Assembly: GCA_037954235.1 (NCBI GenBank)
Contig: JBBMOA010000012.1
Coordinates: 945,001 to 1,009,000, forward strand
Length of the DNA stretch: 64,000 bases
Reading direction: 5' to 3'
Source of the DNA: Aulostomus chinensis
Lineage: Eukaryota; Chordata; Actinopteri; Syngnathiformes; Aulostomidae
The notes below the pieces were generated by a model. That model did not search any database. It saw only the letters and a program-made list of their open reading frames with translations, and had not been told where the DNA came from. The position numbers and the translations under genes are program-made. Positions 22,747-35,789 of the stretch are shown here, in pieces; position 1 is the stretch's first letter; every line of letters starts with the position of its first letter.

Positions 22747-25024
22747 TCATCATCAGCAGAATCAATCAACCGCAGCAGTATATAGTTCCTGGACACTGCT
22801 TGGCGAGCAGCCACGATGGCGTCCAACCAGCTCATCAAGCCTCTGTGATGCGAGACGCCCTGTCCCGTCTGCATCTACCAGAGCAATGAGAGTCCACACT
22901 GATGACACGTCGGAGCCTGCAGACGCAGGAAAACAACAACAACAAACAGCTGTTTAGCAGTCACCAGCAGTTCCATGGAAAAGTTTCCCATCCTGTCAAC
23001 AACAGCTGCTTTCAAACACCAGATGTGTCCAGTCTCCAGCTGAGACGGGAGGAAGGAGGGAGGACACCAGCGCCGCCGCCAGCGAGCGAGACGGTCACCA
23101 CCATTTCATTTCAAGATGCCACTGGCCCTCAGAATGGTGGTTCCCAGCTGCCTGAAGGTGAGCCAGCAGGGACCAGTTCAAGCTCCTCAAACCAGCTGCC
23201 CTTACGTCCAGCGGCCGGACGACGGGGTTCTGGGTGTTTGTGCTGACAGGAAACAGCAATGCATTTCCAGCATCTGAGGCTCCTTCAGAGGCAAAGATGC
23301 CGTCCTGTGAGGGAAACTCACTGCGAGTCAGAGGGGTCAGAGGTCAGGCACTCATCAGAACCTGGAGGAAGCAGCTTGTCACCGAGAGTCAAAGCTCTAC
23401 AAGCTTCAACACGGTTGTGTTTGATGAGCTCATCCTCCCAGGGCGCCGGCGCTCTAATCTCACCGCCTCACAGCAAACGAGGGAACCGCAAACGAGCTGA
23501 GCTGCTGCAGGCTGCAAACCATCAGGACTCAGGGCCAAACTGAACCATGCAGTCAAGGAATGTGAAAATGTGGGAATGAATTCCTGAACCAAATCCTCCT
23601 CACCCATCTGCTCAGACCGGGGTCACACGAGGAGGTCTTCATCGGTCTGAATTCTGCTCGCGTTTGTTTTGCATTGACCCACTGATTGGTGGGAAACTGA
23701 CACGCCTCTTTTCCATTTAAGGTAGATTTATGAGTTTAGTTCAGTGTCTTGGATACCAAGAGAGCCATGCTGCTCCCCAGTGTGAGTGCCAGGAGTCCCA
23801 GTCTTCTCCTGACCCCACCTCCTTTTTTCAGGGAGCTTCAGACTTTTATTCTGGACCTCTCCAAAAGTTCTTGGATGTGTTATATTTTCATTGGTTTGTT
23901 TTCTTCAAATTCTTGTCTCTCCCCTTCAGGCGTCTTCGCACCACAGCAGCTGATCTTCCTCAGGAGTCACCGTCCAGATCAGAACACTTCCATCCCAGAT
24001 CTTCTAATTTTCCCTCACGAGTTCCTCCGAGGTGGCTCTGCATTTGGGAACAGCCATGACATCACTCAGTCATGTGATACTTCTTTCCCATCAACAACAA
24101 TATGACATCATCATAAGAACTGACACCAGCTGTGGTTTCCTGGAGGCGTGGTGTCGTGGATCCTGGTTCCTCATGTAGGAGTTTATCTCTCAGGTTTCCC
24201 CTCTGAGCCTCTTATTTCTGCAGCCGAGTGGCGAGCATCCCAAATCCCCTCGCGTTGCCTGTGGTGGCAGCAGCTCTCAGGAAAGTGTCAGAAATCGAAT
24301 TTGCTCCAGCGGCGTTGTGTGTGAGACTAGACGCCACTCGCCGCGTCCTCTGGCCTTTCATCTGTCTGACAGATCGGAACAGAGGCTTTGTGATCACACT
24401 TCGGCTGTTTATCCTTCGCAGGAAGTGGCGAGCAGAGACTCGCAGCCACAGCAAGACAAACGCCGTCTGCTTTCAGATCAGACGGCAGCGAGCCATCGAC
24501 ACTTCATAACACACAGCAGACCTCTGACACATCACACTGCAGGGTGTGTGTGTGTGTGTGTGTGTGTTGTGTAAACACAAGTCACATTATTGCAGAGAAA
24601 CTGCGTGTGTGTGTGTCTTAAATGTGTGTATGTTGCTCTGCAGCTTTTATTATTGTAATTAGGACTTCCTAATGAAGTGGTGTGACACCACAGGGTCGTT
24701 ATCATCTTGCTGTTTTGCATCAACTAGCCAACTACATCAGGGGTCTCAACATGGGTTGGGTGGCCACCTGAGGTCCTTCCAGGAAGTTGTGTGCTAGCAC
24801 TTAGCGTCATTTGGCTTTCAGGATGTCTGGCTCATTTTCAGGTGAATTCTTGTTAAATCACTTCTGGCATTTTCCCGTCTCTCAAAGAGAGTTAGGGTTA
24901 AGTGTCAGACGAGCGTCTGACTGACCAGTGGTCGGAGTCCCCAGCAGCAGGTTGGTTAGCTGACTGGTGACAGCTGACAACTGAGAACTCAACACCACGC
25001 TGATGTCACGGTTTAGCAGCAGTG
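22747..25024. other. Unannotated; (GT)n at 24544-24567
   Basis: No exon recognised. CAGGGGTCTCAACATGGG at about 24739 resembles a hAT end but has no partner. A GT microsatellite lies at 24544-24567. Confidence 0.45.
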
Positions 25025-25039
25025 TACATACATACATAC

Positions 25040-25090
<51 letters not shown>
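25025..25090. repeat. (CATA)n(TA)n microsatellite
   Basis: Four CATA-type units, then about 24 TA dinucleotides. Likely length-polymorphic. Confidence 0.95.
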
Positions 25091-25093
<3 letters not shown>

Positions 25094-27199
25094 GTATAAA
25101 AATCAGCTTGAATTAGCTTTTATGCTAGCCATAAATGTGAAGTTGTTAGAGTTTATTATGTTTCCGTTCCCCGGCAAACTGTCCACATGTGCTGCTGAGT
25201 AGAAGCGTGTCCAGCGGAACCAACTGGCTTACTGATTCTGTTCTCAGATCAGTGACAAGTTCTGTCCTGCAGCAGGACATGAATGAATCATGAGCAGCTG
25301 CTGTTGTTTTCTTTCCACATGAACAATGATGACGCTCACGTCTGGTGACCTCCGAGGCCAGCGACCACGACCGCAGCTCAGAGGAGGCCAACGACCACGA
25401 CCTCGGTGGCGGGTCATCAGCGGAGACACTCCCCCCTCTGTGTTTGATGCAAGAGCTTCCTCCTGGTGCAGGATCTTCATGCATCTCTGTTATCACTTTT
25501 ATTGTCTGTCCTTTGTTTTTGTTCTCTTCAGTTCACTTTATTTCATCAGTTGCTCACAAAGCACTTTGATTGTATCTTGGATCTATGAGGGAATGAAGTC
25601 AGACAATTAAAAATTCTGAATTTAATGCTCAGCTTGGCTTGGTAATCTTGAGATGTTCTCCAGATTCTGCTGAGGTATTTCAGCCAATCAGACACATGCA
25701 GTCTTCTGCAGGTGTTGAGCTAACAAGAAGCTTCACTGTTCGCCGACTTCCAGCGGCAGCTACAAGCTAATGTGAGCGTCAGCAGTGTGTGGATGATTGG
25801 TATCGCTGTCCCTGAGGTCATCATGTCTGACGAAAGACAGTGGCCATCTGCAGGGGAGGCTGGCCTCTAGGAGCTCTAAGCGGGGTCATAGGTTACCTCC
25901 CGTAACTCTGTGAGACACCGTTCTCTGAGCGCCACTGTGATGCACCTGAAGGTCCTCCCCGATGTCATGGTTTCTGTGTGGAAATGTGAAACATGATCAA
26001 GCTGTCCTAGTAGCCATTTAAATGTGTCTGCAATTGTGTGAATTATCTTGTATCTCGCTCAGCAACAGTAAAGAGGAGCTGTTACTCGCTTCCTGCTGAG
26101 GACCATCTTTCATCTCAGGCCTCACTGACGTCTGACGCATCATCAATAAATGCGACTGCAGCTTCTGATTCATCATCGTGAGAAGAGAAACAAGAGAAAA
26201 ATGAATGCAGCTTATGTTGGATTTGGCGATCGCTTCATCATTGTCTGCTGCTCTCATTTATTCGGCTGAAGTTTCGAAGAATTGAAAAAGTGCCGTAGAG
26301 GCATCGTGGTCTCAGGCCAGCAGTAGCGCAGCTTCCAGGAGGATCTGGGGTCCTGGTCTCCGCCGGGCCAGACGGCATCAGGACTGGCATGACAGTGCAA
26401 ACTCACCACCTTCCTTGTCACACCAAGGAAAAGTAAGACATAACAAAGGCAGATCCGTAGATGGACCTCATTGAAGACACTTTACACTGTTGTAGCGTGA
26501 TCAGGGAGACACGCTGGGGTTTCCCCACCCCTGGACACCCCTGCATGATGCGAGAGGCTGGCGATAAACTCCGAGGCAGCAGCTCAGGTGGGTTTATAAA
26601 GGTTGAGCGTTAGTGACCCGTGGCGGTGGCTGGCAGCAGCCTGTTGTCACTGGTGATTTCACGTTTCTTCTCGCACTGGAGGCTCAAATCGCTGTGGACC
26701 AAAAGAGCATAAAAACACTGATAGGCAAGAGGTGTGTGCTGGTCTGCTTGGGGGGGCCGAGTCCCTGCTGGAAGGGTCGGGGCCCTGCTGGGACCTGCCC
26801 AGGAGGAGTTGCTGACCTCCAGGTCGACCTCATCTGTTACCCCCCAGTGGACAAACAGTGCTGGAGCTGCTCAGAATTTATCATCATGAATGAGATTCTG
26901 GCTGTGGCCTAAAGGACAAGTCCACCCAGAAACACCAGCACCAGGGTTTGATCAGTGATTACACCCGTATAGAAACGTGCTGAGGTTTGCTATAATCGTC
27001 AGTAAAGGTTCTTGTCTTCAATCATCACGTCTTCCAAAGCCCCTGAATTAGTCTTGACGGTGATGTAGGGTGAAACAGATTCACAGCAGCTGCACCTCAG
27101 TAACACACGTCTCCAGTCACTGGCACGACCTCCTTCTTGTGTCTCCACGTTCACGAACAGCTGAAACTCACTGAGCACAAAGATGTGTATCCATGGACT
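25091..27199. other. Unannotated, no supported feature
   Basis: Short open frames only, none with a recognisable domain. No array until 27200. Confidence 0.5.
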
Positions 27200-30100
27200 T
27201 GTTTACATAGACGTGTTCGTATTAATGTGAGTATATAGAGGTGTTTCATAGACGTGTTTATATGGTGTTGTTTATTTAGGCATGTTTGTATAGTGTTCAT
27301 ATAGTGTTGTTTATGTAGTGATGTTTATATAGACGTGTTTATATAGACATGTTTATGTAGTGTTGTTTATATAGACGTGTTTATATAGTGATGTTTATAT
27401 AGACATGTTTTCACGGTGTTGTTTATTTAGGCGTGTTTATATAGTGTTGTTCATATAGTGTTGTTTATGTAGTGATGTTTACATAGACGTGTTTATATAG
27501 ACATGTTTATGTAGTGTTGTTTATAAAAACGTGTTTATATAGTGATGTTTATATAGACATGTTTTCACGGTGTTGTTTATTTAGGCGTGTTTATATAGTG
27601 TTTTTATAGACGTGTTATCGTAGACAAGTTTATATGGTGTTGTTTATTTAGCCGTGTTTATATAGTGTTGTTTATATAGACGTGTTTTTGTAGTGTTGTT
27701 TATATAGACGTGTTTATATAGTGATGTTTATATAGATGTGTTTTTGTAGTGTTGTTTATATAGACGTGTTTATATAGTGATGTTTATATTGACGTGTTTT
27801 CACGGTGTTATTTAGCCATGTTTATATAGTGTTGTTTTTATAGACATGTTAATGTAGTGATGTTTATATAGTCGTGTTTATATAGACGTGTTTATACAGT
27901 GTTGTTTATATCTGCGTTTATATAGTGTTGTTCATATAGACGTGTTTATAGTGTTGTTTATATAGGCGTGTTTATATAGTGTTGTTTATATAGACGTGTT
28001 TTCACGGTATTGTTTATTTAGGCATGTTTATATAGTGTTGTTTTTATACACGTGTTTTCATAGACGTGTTTATATGGTGTTGTTTATTTAGGCGTATTTA
28101 TATAGTGTTGTTTATATAGACGTGTTTTTAAGTGATGTTTATATAGGCGTGTTTATACAGTGTTGTTTATATAGGCATGTTTTATAGTGTTGTTTCTTAA
28201 GATGTGTTTATATAGTGTTGTTTCTATAGGCGTGCTTTATAGTGTTGTTTCTATAGATGTGTTTATATTGTGTTGTTTATATAGACGTGTTTATACAGTG
28301 TTGTTTATATAGGCGTTTATACAGTATTGTTTATACAGTGTTGTTTATATAGGCGTTTATATAGTGTTGTTTGTATAGACGTGTTTATATAGTGTTGTTT
28401 ATACAGTGTTTATACAGTGTTGTTTATATAGGCGTTTATACAGAATTGTTTATACAGTGTTGTTTATATAGGCGTTTATATAGTGTTGTTTGTATAGACG
28501 TGTTTATATAGTGTTGTTTATACAGTGTTTATACAGTGTTGTTTTTAGAGGCGTTTATATCGTGTTGTTTATCTAGACGTTTTTATACAGTGTTGTTTAT
28601 ATAGGCTTTTGTATAGTGTTGTTTATATAGTCGTTTATGTAGATGTGTTTTTGAACAGTGTTGTTAATATAGGCGTTTATATAATGTTGTTTATATAGTG
28701 TGGTTTATATAGAAGTGTTTATACAGTGTTGTTTATATAGGCGTTTATATAGACATGTTTATGTAGTGTTGTTTACATAGGCGTGTTTATATAGTGTTGT
28801 TTATATAGACGTGTTTATATAGTGATGTTTATATAGACGTGTTTTCATAGACGTGTTTATATGGTGTTGTTTATTTAGGCGTGTTTATAAAGTGTTGATT
28901 ATATGGACATGTTTATGTTGTGATGTTTATATAGGCGTATTTATATAGACGTGTTTATACAGAATTGTTTATATCGGCGTTTATATAGTGTTGTTCATAT
29001 AGAGGTGTTTATACAGTGTTGTTTATATAGGCGTGTTTATATAGTGTTGTTTATATGGTGTTGTTTACATAGGCGTGTTTATATGGTGTTGTTTATATAG
29101 GCGTGTTCATATAGTGTTGTTTATGTAGGGGTGTTTATATAGACGTGTTAATATAGTGTTGTTTATATAGACATGTTAATATGGTGTTTCTATAGGCGTG
29201 CTTATATGGTGTTGTTTATATAGGCGTGTTCATATAGTGTTGTTTATATAGACATGTTTATATATTCGTGTTTATATATTCGTGTTTATATAGTGTTGTT
29301 TATATAGACGTTTTTATATAGGCGTGTTCATATAGACGTGTTTATATAGTGTTGTTTATATCGGCGTGTTTATATAGATGTGTTTATATAGTGTTGTTTA
29401 TATAGGCATGTTTATATATTTGTGTTTATATATTCGTGTTTATACAGTGTTGTTTATATAGACGTGTTTATAAGGTGTTGTTTATATAGGCGTGTTTATA
29501 TAGTGTTTTTTATATAGACGTGTTTATATAGGCGTGTTTATATAGTGTTTATATATTCGTGTTTATATAGACGTATTTACATGGTGTTGTTTATATAGAC
29601 GTATTTATAGGGGTTGTTTATATATTCGTATTTATATAGTGTTTTTTACATAGGGGTGTTTATATAGAAGTGTTTATATAGACGTGTTTATATGGGGTTG
29701 TTTATATATTCGTTTATATAGTGTTGTTTATATAGGCGTGTTTATATGGTGTTGTTTATATAGGCGTGTTTATATTGTGTTGTTTATATAGGGGTGTTTA
29801 TATTGTGTTGTTTATATGGGGTTGTTTATATAGGCGTGTTTATATGGGGTTGTTTATATAGGCGTGTTTATATGGTGTTGTTTATATAGGCGTGTTTATA
29901 TGGTGTTGTTTATATAGGCGTGTTTATATTGTGTTGTTTATATAGGGGTGTTTATATAGTGTTGTTTATATGGGGTTGTTTATATATTTGTGTTTATATA
30001 GACGTGTTTATATAGACGTGTTTATATAGGCGTGTTTATATAGTGTTGTTTATATGGGCGTGTTTATATAGACGTGTTTATAAGTGGTTGTTTATATATT

Positions 30101-31030
30101 CGTGTTTATATAGTGTTGTTTATATAGGGGTGTTTATATAGTGTTGTTTATATAGGCGTGTTTATATAGTGTTGTTTATATAGGCGTGTTTATATAGACG
30201 TGTTTATAAGGGGTTGTATATATATTCGTGTTTATATAGTGTTGTTTATATAGGGGTGTTTATATAGTGTTGTTTATATAGGCGTGTTTATATAGATGTG
30301 TTTATATAGTGTTTATATAGGCGTGTTTATATAGATGTGTTTATAAGGGGTTGTTTATATATTCGTGTTTATATAGTGTTGTTTATATAGGGGTGTTTAT
30401 ATAGTGTTGTTTATATAGGCGTGTTTATATAGTGTTGTTTATATAGGGGTGTTTATATAGTGTTGTTTATATAGGCGTGTTTATATAGTGTTGTTTATAC
30501 AGGCGTGTTTATATAGATGTGTTTATAAGGGGTTGTTTATATATTCGTGTTTATATAGTGTTGTTTATATAGGGGTGTTTATATAGTGTTGTTTATAAAG
30601 GGGTGTTTATATAGTGTTGTTTATATAGGCGTGTTTATATAGTGTTGTTTATATAGGGGTGTTTATATAGTGTTGTTTATATAGGCGTGTTTATATAGTG
30701 TTGTTTATACAGGCGTGTTTATATAGATGTGTTTATAAGGGGTTGTTTATATATTCGTGTTTATATAGTGTTGTTTATATAGGGGTGTTTATATAGTGTT
30801 GTTTATAAAGGGGTGTTTATATAGTGTTGTTTATATAGGGGTGTTTATATAGTGTTGTTTATATAGGGGTGTTTATATAGTGTTGTTTATATAGGGGTGT
30901 TTATATAGTGTTGTTTATATAGGCGTGTTTATATAGTGTTGTTTATACAGGCGTGTTTATATAGTCGTGTTTATAAGGGGTTGTTTATATATTCGTGTTT
31001 ATATAGGTGTGTTTATATAGATGTGTTAAT
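27200..31030. repeat. 3.8 kb satellite-like array of a 14-bp unit
   Basis: The basic unit is TGTTTATATAG plus three variable bases (TGT, GCG, ACG, GGG, TGA). GTGT and GGCG units commonly alternate, giving a 28-bp dimer. Units with TTCACGG or TTTATTTAG are frequent on the left; the right half is more uniform. A marker unit GTGTTTATAAG[G/T]GG recurs near 30071, 30197, 30334, 30516, 30726 and 30964. The intervals 126, 182, 210 and 238 are exact multiples of 14 (9, 13, 15 and 17 units); one interval (137) is three bases short of ten units. There is no coding potential. Confidence 0.95.
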
Positions 31031-31799
31031 ATTTTCTTTAACTTGTGAGGACCAGTTCTCTCAGTTCTCCATCATCTCAAAGCCTGTTGGCGGCGAGAGC
31101 AGAGCTGAGTAGGGAAAGCAGGAGAGGAAGCCAGGAGGGAGCCGCCATCCATCACGGTTATCCTGAAGGGTTTATCACTGACAAGAGTGAGACCATCATC
31201 ATATCACCTCGCCAGGGACATGATAACGCCAGCAGGCTTGTTTGTGGCTGGAGAGTTTCACATCATCAGATTTACAATCACAGGCGAGCGTGAAGGCGTC
31301 AGTGTCTCATCCGTGACTGATGAAGGTGTGTGATTCTCCTGTGAGCAGCAGGAATACGGAGGAGATTGCGTGGATGGAGGCCTCTCAGCGTGTCATTGTG
31401 TATGACGGCGTTTCCTTCTCATTTGCCCGGCTCGTCGGCTTATCTCTCTGTCACCCGCTGGCTCTCGTCTCCGTCTGACATGCAACAGAATATCTGAAGC
31501 TGATTGGTGATCAGCTCTGCTGCCATTGAACAGCCGAACACGTCCCATGTCTTGTAGTGTATTTGACAAAGGGCAAAGGTCACCAGCTGAATAGAACCAC
31601 AGCTGAACTGAACATCAGGGGTTGTTTTTGTACTCGACTTAGATATTAAAGGACACAAAGGGAATCGTTCCTGCTGGTTTTCAGTGGCACCAGCATCCTC
31701 TCACCTCCACAGGGACATGGCGTCTGTCCTTCGGCCCTCAACCAGTAAAATCAACCATTTTTTTAGGGTCTTTGCCTGAAGGTACTTTGCCACTTCAAA
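31031..31799. other. Unannotated, no supported feature
   Basis: Single-copy-looking sequence between two repeat blocks. No exon or motif I would call. Confidence 0.5.
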
Positions 31800-32320
31800 A
31801 GTTAATTTAACCCTCTAAACATGCTCGAAAACTCACCAAATTTGGTACACTCATCGGGTGCGGCGATAAATTTGATAATTAAAAAAATAAGATGCTCAAT
31901 AGCACCACCTAGATACATAAAAAACCACGCCACGGCCTGTAGGAATGTCCTACACATATGGGACCAACACCATTTTATTCCTCTCATCAAGACGGACAAA
32001 TCATACACAAACACCCCTGACCTCACTCTAACAGGACGTCCACAATTTGGACACGAATGTCCAATTTTGGACAATTTTGCACCCCAAACAAACGCTATCT
32101 TCTCCTAGGGCGTTCATGCTATCACTTCCAAAACTTCAGACATGACACTCCAAACTCTGCTGATTAAAAGTTGTTAAAAGTTTTTATAAAGCGCCAACAG
32201 TTTGGGTTTTACAAGCCCTCAAAGTGGGGGAGACACGTTTCACCTTCCAATGGAAGCCTATGGGGAGACGGTGTCCTCTCAGGTACATACTGTCAAACAA
32301 ACGCTTCTCACGTCTACACC
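31800..32320. repeat. Interspersed fish repeat, unclassified
   Basis: It contains CTCGAAAACTCACCAAATTTG, CATATGGGACCAACACCATT, a repeated TTGGACA/TGTCCAA theme (32045-32080) and CCAATGGAAGCCTATGGGGA. The style is familiar from teleost genomic repeats, and the minus strand has a 90-codon open frame (MSKIGHSCPNC...) that I judge repeat-borne. Ends are not defined and class is unknown. Confidence 0.4.
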
Positions 32321-32467
32321 ATCCATCCCACAGCTCTACCAACCACACCACTGCATTCCTGACAAAAACCCCTCCAAGAACATGGTGTTCTGTGTCCCTC
32401 TGGACCAGCGTATGCTGACTTCTTCCTCTTGTCCCCCTCCAGTCCTGGTGCTCCTCCTCTCTCTCCA

Positions 32468-33967
32468 CTCTAGCACAGATCAGAGAAAGAGCAGTGGGGG
32501 AGGGGTTCTTAAAGGGCCAGCTCTCAGCTCTGCTCTCACTCTAGCACAGATCAGAGACAGAGCAGTGGGGGAGGGGTTCTTAAAGGGCCAGCTCTCAGCT
32601 CTGCTCTCACTCTAGCACAGATCAAAGACAGAGCAGTGGGGAGGGGTTCTTAAAGGGCCAGCTCTCAGCTCTGCTCTCACTCTAGCACAGATCAAAGACA
32701 GAGCAGTGGGGGAGGGGTTCTTAAAGGGCCAGCTCTCAGCTCTGCTCTCTCTCTAGCACAGATCAAAGACAGAGCAGTGGGGGAGGGGTTCTTAAAGGGC
32801 CAGCTCTCAGCTCTGCTCTCACTCTAGCACAGATCAGAGACAGAGCAGTGGGGGAGGGGTTCTTAAAGGGCCAGCTCTCAGCTCTGCTCTCACTCGAGCA
32901 CAGATCAAAGACAGAGCAGTGGGGGAGGGGTTCTTAAAGGGCCAGCTCTCAGCTCTGCTCTCACTCTAGCACAGATCAAAGACAGAGCAGTGGGGGAGGG
33001 GTTCTTAAAGGGCCAGCTCTCAGCTCTGCTCTCTCTCTAGCACAGATCAAAGACAGAGCAGTGGGGGAGGGGTTCTTAAAGGGCCAGCTCTCAGCTCTGC
33101 TCTCACTCTAGCACAGATCAAAGACAGAGCAGTGGGGGAGGGGTTCTTAAAGGGCCAGCTCTCAGCTCTGCTCTCACTCTAGCACAGATCAGAGAGAGAG
33201 CAGTGGGGAGGGGTTCTTAAAGGGCCAGCTCTCAGCTCTGCTCTCCACTCTAGCACAGATCAGAGACAGAGCAGTGGGGAGGGGTTCTTAAAGGGCCAGC
33301 TCTCAGCTCTGCTCTCTCTCTAGCACAGATCAAAGACAGAGCAGTGGGGAGGGGTTCTTAAAGGGCCAGCTCTCAGCTCTGCTCTCTCTCTAGCACAGAT
33401 CAGAGACAGAGCAGTGGGGGAGGGGTTCTTAAAGGGCCAGCTCTCAGCTCTGCTCTCACTCTCTAGCACAGATCAAAGACAGAGCAGTGGGGGAGGGGTT
33501 CTTAAAGGGCCAGCTCTCAGCTCTGCTCTCACTCTCTAGCACAGATCAAAGACAGAGCAGTGGGGGAGGGGTTCTTAAAGGGCCAGCTCTCAGCTCTGCT
33601 CTCCACTCTAGCACAGATCAGAGACAGAGCAGTGGGGAGGGGTTCTTAAAGGGCCAGCTCTCAGCTCTGCTCTCCACTCTAGCACAGATCAGAGACAGAG
33701 CAGTGGGGAGGGGTTCTTAAAGGGCCAGCTCTCAGCTCTGCTCTCTCTCTAGCACAGATCAGAGACAGAGCAGTGGGGGAGGGGTTCTTAAAGGGCCAGC
33801 TCTCAGCTCTGCTCTCACTCTCTAGCACAGATCAAAGACAGAGCAGTGGGGGAGGGGTTCTTAAAGGGCCAGCTCTCAGCTCTGCTCTCACTCTCTAGCA
33901 CAGATCAAAGACAGAGCAGTGGGGGAGGGGTTCTTAAAGGGCCAGCTCTCAGCTCTGCTCTCACTCT
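32468..33967. repeat. 71-bp minisatellite, 21 copies
   Basis: Each unit runs AGCACAGATC, CAGAGCAGTGGGGGAGG, GGTTCTTAAAGGGCCAGC, TCTCAGCTCTGCTCTC. Units differ in AAAG/GAGAC, four or five Gs, and the pyrimidine run before AGCACAG (CACTCT, CTCTCT, CCACTCT, CACTCTCT). Using these markers, copies 12-16 (from 33252) and 17-21 (from 33610) form a five-unit block of about 358 bp present twice. A local 7-bp stem CTGCTCT/AGAGCAG can form across each boundary. The short open frames in it are not genes. Confidence 0.95.
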
Positions 33968-34015
33968 CTGATCAGACTCAGGCTTCTAACTCCTCAACTA
34001 CAAGGCCTCCACCCT

Positions 34016-34077
34016 GGACCAGGACACCCTGGGATTCAGGCCAGGGACCAGGACACCCTGGGATTCAGGCCAGGGCT
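34016..34077. repeat. Two-copy 30-bp tandem duplication
   Basis: GACCAGGACACCCTGGGATT followed by CAGGCCAGGG occurs twice in a row. Confidence 0.85.
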
Positions 34078-34179
34078 CAGGCCCTCACAACGCTGCTTGC
34101 AGCTTGAATTATTGATTATTCTTCCTGTATAAAATAAGGATAAAAACAAATCAACCACACCTAACAAGAGGTAGACTAA

Positions 34180-34306
34180 CGACAAGGGCTGGGCAGTGAA
34201 GGGTACTGATCAACTTACACGTGACCCACAGGGGTTCGAGTTCCTCATGATCTCCAATCCAGGTGTTGGTGGATCCCTGATCCTCCTGGTGTATCAAATA
34301 GACCTG
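34180..34306 (+). repeat. Family X copy 2, left half (interrupted)
   Basis: CACAGGGGTTCGAGTTCC through CCAGGTGTTGGTGGATCCC and GATCCTCCTGGTGTATCAA matches 39217-39290. It stops at GACCTG, where the Harbinger element begins; the rest of the copy resumes at 36363. GGTTCGAGTTCC resembles a tRNA B box, and TGGGCAGTGAAGG about 50 bases upstream weakly resembles an A box, which suggests a tRNA-derived SINE head. Confidence 0.75.
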
Positions 34307-34564
34307 TGGCCTCATGTATCAATACTTGCGTGGATCTCACACTAAAAAACTGCGGTCGCAAGAATCGCAAGTTGCGTACGCACAAAAAAATCCAGATGTC
34401 TCAATCTGAGCGAGCACAGGAATCCATGCACGTTTCCTTGATACATCCCAATCAGCGTGGAATTGAGCGCAGCTGCCGGAGGACTGGGCCCACCCCCGTT
34501 ACGCCCACCTATAAATACTCAATTTCATTTAAATAGGGTCTCCGCTGTCGGCGCTCTCAAAACA

Positions 34565-35757
34565 ATGTCAAAGAAAAAGAGGTTCACGGCGTGGAGCTGG
34601 AGGTGCTGGTAGGAGAGGAGGAGGAGAGACAGCAGATTCTGTTGGTCAGCCTGTCCAGTGGTGTCAGGATGAACAATGAAGGCTGATTGTGGATAAGAAG
34701 TGAGAGGGTGAACGAGGTGGTTTCAGAGCCACGCCCCCCGCAGAGATGAACACAGTGGTGGGACCTGTTATTGGCTAAAGTTCCCTTCTCATCAGCAGTG
34801 TTGTTGATCGTCATGTTCATACATCTGAACCTCTTCTACTGACGGAAAGAACGAGTCGCTACGTGTTTCAGGTTTGATGACGACGGTAGAAAAGTGTTGG
34901 CTCCTCCTTTACTGAACATCAAAGTGATACAAAGCTCAGTTTTCCTCTCTACACCTGCGCCAGCATCACTACGTCATCAGCTTGCACCTCTGCTGGCGCT
35001 CTGAAAGATTTCCTCTCTGTTTCTAATGCAGGTCTGCAGTTCTAACTTCCTGAACCATGCAAGCTAAAGTAGGACTACATTCAACACTGCACAATCACTA
35101 AATGAACAACTACAATCATCAACTGGCTTCACTTCAACATGGAAAATGGCACTAACAGGACCTCAAGGTGGAGGTCAAGCGGCGTACAGCTGCCCTCTGG
35201 AGGAGTTCGGGCCAGACAGGTGGGGGTCAGGGAGAGGGGCACCTGACAGAGTTTGAGCAGCGGGTGGTGGCAGTCATGGGCAGCACCTCTGTGGGGGGAT
35301 TGTCGCCCCCACCCACGCTGACTCCGAGAGCCTGGAGGGTCAGTGGCAACTCCATTTCTAAGCAACATTTCCACCTGCTTTGCTACAGATGTGAAGGCAA
35401 CAAAGACACAGAAGCAGACATTCAATAAACCAACATGTTTAACAGAAACTGATCCGTCAGCCATGCCGCCGACGTGCAGCACCCCTGCAGGTTCAGAGTC
35501 ATCCGCCAGGACCAATGGCATTCAGGCCAGCCCGACCCCCGGCCCCAGCACCAGCACCAGGCCGACAAGCGGTGGACGGTCCTCCAGCCCACTCGGAACC
35601 AGCAGCGCATCCTCCGGCCCACTCGGATCCAGAGGGAGGGTCCTCACACAGGCGGTCCCGCAGTCAGGAGGACATTATTAGGGGAATAACGGGGATCAAT
35701 GAGCGGCTCGACCGCCTGATAAATGTTGTGGAATATTTCGTGGACAACATAAATTAA
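34565..35757 (+). pseudogene. Harbinger MYB-like (SANT) protein relic
   Basis: In Harbinger elements this protein binds the transposon ends and carries the transposase into the nucleus. Visible pieces are ATG at 34565 with MSKKKRFTA; after a frameshift LEVLVGEEEER (about 34600-34632); then a region of about 450 bases without similarity that may be an intron. Then DLKVEVKRRTAAL (about 35160-35200), LTEFEQRVVAVMG (about 35243-35281), a Pro/Ser/Thr-rich linker, and the C-terminal helix SQEDIIRGI plus NERLDRLINVVEYFVDN ending at TAA about 35757. The order matches the family, but the parts lie in different frames. Confidence 0.75.
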
Positions 35758-35789
35758 TCTGGCTTCATGAATCGTGTAGCAGCTTCTCA

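Noticed and set aside
24735..24760. CAGGGGTCTCAAC resembling a hAT end
   Set aside because: Too short, with no partner end or element body.
32468..33967. CRISPR-like appearance of regular 71-bp repeats
   Set aside because: Units are directly abutting with no unique spacers, and the sequence is vertebrate.
34180..34250. Possible tRNA gene from the B-box-like motif
   Set aside because: No cloverleaf can be drawn; better explained as a SINE-type head of family X.
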